From Pedobacter roseus (GTDB taxonomy: Bacteria > Bacteroidota > Bacteroidia > Sphingobacteriales > Sphingobacteriaceae), in contig NZ_CP060723.1 in the NCBI RefSeq assembly GCF_014395225.1, forward strand, positions 5,828,001 through 5,892,000: a stretch of 64,000 nt of DNA, read 5' to 3'. The first letter of the stretch is position 1, and each line of letters starts with the position of its first letter. The position numbers were made by a program, and so were the translations under genes. The notes under the pieces were generated by a model. The model had not been told where the DNA came from, did no database searches, and worked only from the letters and a program-made list of their open reading frames with translations. Below are positions 61,297 through 64,000 of the stretch, piece after piece.

Positions 61297-61828
61297 GGCT
61301 TACTTACAAATGAAAGAAAAACCTCATGGGTACATGAATAATATACGTTGATTTTTTGTAAAAAGAATTAAATGTCAACGTTCTTAAAACAGCATTCTAA
61401 AAATTTGACGATTATCAGTAGTTTAATTATGTATTATATATATTACTTTATCGTAATAAATAAATGTATTTATGTGTAATTTTTAGTGATATTATATGTA
61501 TGTATTTTTTATTAAAAATAAAGTCCGTATCTATGTACAACTCAAAGCCATCTCATCATTCCAAAACTTAAACCGCTCATCAAAATGCAACACGCTCTTT
61601 CATCAGTTATTTCGATTACTATCCTTTAATTTCATTATTTAACTGTATATTATTATATATCAGTTATTTGTGTTTTTTATTTTGCTTAACTATATTAAAG
61701 ATTTTGCCAAATAATCTGATATGGTAATAACAGACCGATCTCCTGCCTGTTATTAATTTTTTAAACAAAATAAGAATATTTTAATCTGTATTTATTTACA
61801 TTTTTAATAAACCTTAAACCAAAAAATT
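61297..61828. other. AT-rich intergenic region upstream of the right-edge cluster
   Basis: About 530 very AT-rich bases with long A/T runs. It must hold promoters for the AraC gene and for the cluster to the right. I see no exact -7 box, dyad or small gene that I can support. Confidence 0.5.
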
Positions 61829-62656
61829 GTGAAAAATTTATTGTCAATCATCATTCCCGTGCTCGAAGGAATGGAAGAATCTCCATTAAAGCACCAACTT
61901 TTGGCCTATTTCCCTCAACAGGCTGAACATTTTACAACAATCGAAGAAAGTTTTGTTAAACTTACGGCAATTCCGCATGACAGGGATCACCTTAAGCCCT
62001 TTTTTCATAGCTGGAGTCAAACCAACAACAGTGCAGTTACCGTTGCCGGATTGAGTAACCGCATGACGATGCTGATTCATAAAAATATACCTGTACCAGA
62101 TGAAGCACAGCTTTTCAGGTCGGTGGCAAGCTTAAACAGAATTGTTGATGAAGACCTGGCTGTTGTTGGAAAAGTACTGCACTCTGACCTGTTTTATACC
62201 ATGGCTACAAATACCTGTGGCGATGATGGATGGTTGTTGAGGCAATACCTTGATCCAAGTGCCCGTGCTTTTAAATATTGGAAAGATCAGAATTCGCTGC
62301 GCAACAAAGATTTATTGATCGGTCTTTTAACCACGTTGGTGCATGAGATTTATACACATGGCGAGGTAGAGTTTATATTACCAAAATTTACGCGTTGGCT
62401 GGAAGATGATTTTGGCTTTGATAAAGATACCCTAAAACATACTTTGGCCTGGATAACCGTTCACTGTGGACCAACTGAGAAAAACCATTTCTTTTATGCC
62501 GTTAATGCCATCAATTATTATGTTAAGGCAATGGACGTAAATTTGGCTGATTACGACTTAAGCGAAATTGTTGCCGATTATTTAAGTAAAAAAGCGGCCG
62601 TAATGGAAACCATTAGCGCTAGTTTAGAACCGGTATTGGCAGATGAAATTGCATAA
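61829..62656 (+). CDS. Helical protein of unknown function, possibly heme-oxygenase-like
   Basis: A 275-residue, mostly helical soluble protein with a GTG start. His and acidic residues cluster in the style of heme-oxygenase-like diiron proteins: VDEDLAVVGKVLHSDLF (about 107-123), LVHEIYTHGEVEFI and VHCGPTEKNHF (H-x4-E-x2-H). The spacing does not match the textbook diiron motif exactly, so the assignment is tentative. It is 3 bases upstream of a permuted ATP-grasp-like gene, so it should belong to that pathway. Confidence 0.7.
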   Translation: MKNLLSIIIPVLEGMEESPLKHQLLAYFPQQAEHFTTIEESFVKLTAIPHDRDHLKPFFHSWSQTNNSAVTVAGLSNRMTMLIHKNIPVPDEAQLFRSVASLNRIVDEDLAVVGKVLHSDLFYTMATNTCGDDGWLLRQYLDPSARAFKYWKDQNSLRNKDLLIGLLTTLVHEIYTHGEVEFILPKFTRWLEDDFGFDKDTLKHTLAWITVHCGPTEKNHFFYAVNAINYYVKAMDVNLADYDLSEIVADYLSKKAAVMETISASLEPVLADEIA

Positions 62657-62659
62657 ATT

Positions 62660-63890
62660 ATGACGGGTGAACTTGTAGAAGGAAAAAGCATTTGCAGCAG
62701 GGATGCGCTGAATGAATTGCTGATGAAACACCTGGGCGAAATACCCTGTAATGGTGCCGATTCATTTTCTCCGGTTCCCGTTGCTGTAAACCGTAACGAA
62801 ATTGTACGGATGGAAAAACTGTGCCAGGTTTTAAATAAAGCGTTAATCAGTGTTGTCAATGCTTATTTTGCTGATGAAAGGATGCGTGCCATTTATAACT
62901 TTGATGATCGCTTGAACAATATTTTAAATATCGCAAACGCACAGCCTTACGAAGTGGGCATGTATCGCCCTGATTTTTTACAGGCAGAAGATGGCAGTAT
63001 CAAAATCTGCGAAATAGGCGCAAGGTACCCGATTAATGGGTGGATGTTGAGTTATTACCTTAACGTGATTTCTGAAGATAGCAGTTTGCCCTTACTCGAG
63101 GCTGTTCCTCATCAGCGTGAATTTATTAACACCATTTTTGGCCGATTCAATAGTAAAGAACCCATCGTGTTGGTGCACGAGAGAGAAAAAGGTACTGAGG
63201 TGTTTTACCTGTTAAATGAATTTAGCAAGCAGGGTCTGAATTACGTTTCGGCAAGTCCTGCACAGTTAACCTGCCAAAATGGGGCAATTATGCTGCATGG
63301 TAAAGCCGTTGATCAGTTTATATTGGAAATGGACCGTGAAGAACTGCGTAATTTTGATCCCGAAGTATTAGAGTTGATCATCAAACAAGGTAACTACTTT
63401 AATGATGTACGTACACTGATATTGGTTCATGATAAACGCATTCTTGCTGTTTTGTGGAGTGAAGAGATCATGAAAGATTATCTTTCTAAGGAAGAATATC
63501 TTTTTTTACGATCATTTTTAATCCCCACTTACGCCCTCCATACCCCGAAAAACGGGTTGAAGTAAGTAATTCCCTCAAAATTGGGTGTTAAAAAGGAATA
63601 GCGGTGGCCGTGGTATCGATATGTATGTGAAAAGTGATTGTGAAACCGCGGTTTGGTCTGATATTATAGCCAAACAATGGCCCGAATACATGGTACAGGA
63701 ATATGTGCCCCAGCGTTGGTTTAAATATAGCAATGGTCCGGATAAAACATTGATCAATTTAGTAGGCATGTTATTATGTTATAATAACCGGTCTTTTGGC
63801 CCTGGTTTGTTCCGTGGCTCAGCAGAAAGCGTGGTTAATGTTCACCAGGGGAGGGGAGTCATTTTTCCCGCAATGATGTCGGACTCATAA
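62660..63890 (+). pseudogene. Circularly permuted ATP-grasp-like gene with two frameshifts
   Basis: The first 301 residues (to a stop at 63565) include MYRPDFLQAEDGSIKICEIGARYP, the acidic core expected early in permuted ATP-grasp enzymes. A second frame from about 63570 reads FPQNWVLKRNSGGRGIDM, the glycine-rich nucleotide segment. Adding one C at 63543-63546 gives HTPEKRVEVSN, and one T near 63570 then gives FPQNW, restoring about 410 residues. Both sites are homopolymers. It is either a recently broken gene or carries sequence errors. The reaction would be ATP-dependent ligation of a carboxylate to an amine. Confidence 0.7.
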
Positions 63891-63892
63891 AC

Positions 63893-64000
63893 ATGACACA
63901 TGCCATCATTATACCGCTGTTTAATAAAGCGGCTTATGTTAGCCAAACCTTAAATTCACTCATCCGGCAAAGTAAACTGCCGGATGAGTTGATTATTGTC
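63893..64000 (+). CDS. GT2 family glycosyltransferase, N-terminus only
   Basis: Thirty-six codons starting at the ATG at 63893, 2 bases after the previous stop, and cut by the window edge. The N-terminus THAIIIPLFNKAAYVSQTLN then LIRQSKLPDELIIV is the start of a GT2 GT-A fold (nucleotide-sugar-binding first strand). It extends the right-edge cluster. Confidence 0.85.
   Translation, partial: MTHAIIIPLFNKAAYVSQTLNSLIRQSKLPDELIIV

Noticed and set aside
1-64000. tRNA, rRNA, riboswitch or prophage genes
   Set aside because: Looked for on both strands by eye; no cloverleaf with anticodon arms, rRNA core, known riboswitch core or phage structural genes were recognised. Small RNAs without hallmarks cannot be excluded.

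Overview
The window looks like chromosomal DNA from a Bacteroidota bacterium, most probably Sphingobacteriaceae and close to Pedobacter. The signs are a SusC/SusD pair under an ECF sigma/FecR switch, SusC-type and OMP_b-brl_3 receptors, M56/BlaI and LytS/LytTR pairs, many Spe I/Spe II type lipoproteins, and -7 promoter boxes of the Bacteroidota form TAnnTTTG in front of many genes. Base composition is AT-rich. Intergenic regions carry several families of short palindromic dispersed repeats. No rRNA, tRNA, phage, insertion sequence with a transposase, or CRISPR array was seen.

Layout. 1-4.6 kb: BlaR1/BlaI pair (left edge cut) and a four-gene operon ending in a histidine kinase and a NarL-type regulator. 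4.6-10.4 kb: secreted M28 peptidase, then an ABC-2 exporter operon divergent from a LytS/LytTR two-component pair, with LytTR-like direct repeats between them. 10.8-24 kb: housekeeping and envelope genes (PlsC acyltransferase, Nudix hydrolase, TonB-type receptor, 2-hydroxyacid dehydrogenase, OsmC, M1 peptidase, GreA, HIT protein, a two-repeat lipoprotein, an ECF sigma factor with a membrane-spanning beta-barrel partner, pirin). 24-25.7 kb: ArsR-controlled Old Yellow Enzyme. 25.7-35.5 kb: a polysaccharide utilisation locus (ECF sigma, FecR, SusC, SusD, PKD lipoprotein, GH16), predicted to act on a beta-glucan such as laminarin. 35.8-43.9 kb: histone H1-like protein, HxlR regulator, sulfatase, a MarR-MFS-isochorismatase operon whose last gene is frameshifted, a lysine-rich 63-residue protein, an SDR and an AraC regulator. 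44-50 kb: metzincin-F5/8 lipoprotein, a tandemly duplicated 300-base repeat, CDGSH, GNAT, alpha/beta hydrolase. 48.8-57.6 kb: a ROK regulator divergent from a four-gene operon (three Gfo/Idh/MocA enzymes and a HEAT-DUF1080-DUF1080 protein), predicted to run glycoside 3-oxidation and cleavage of 3-keto sugars. 57.7-61.3 kb: WYL regulator with its likely operator, DUF1569 and YdeI-like proteins, SDR plus AraC. 61.8-64 kb: start of an unassigned cluster (all-helical protein, permuted ATP-grasp-like gene with two frameshifts, GT2 glycosyltransferase) running off the right edge.

The most useful new observations are regulatory: paired 21-base-spaced repeats for a LytTR regulator, an intrinsic terminator inside the greA leader, an ArsR palindrome filling the -33/-7 spacer, a 32-base MarR palindrome, and a recurrent promoter geometry that predicts leaderless mRNAs. 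The 61.8-64 kb cluster is the best candidate for an undescribed pathway, but its function cannot be read from this sequence.
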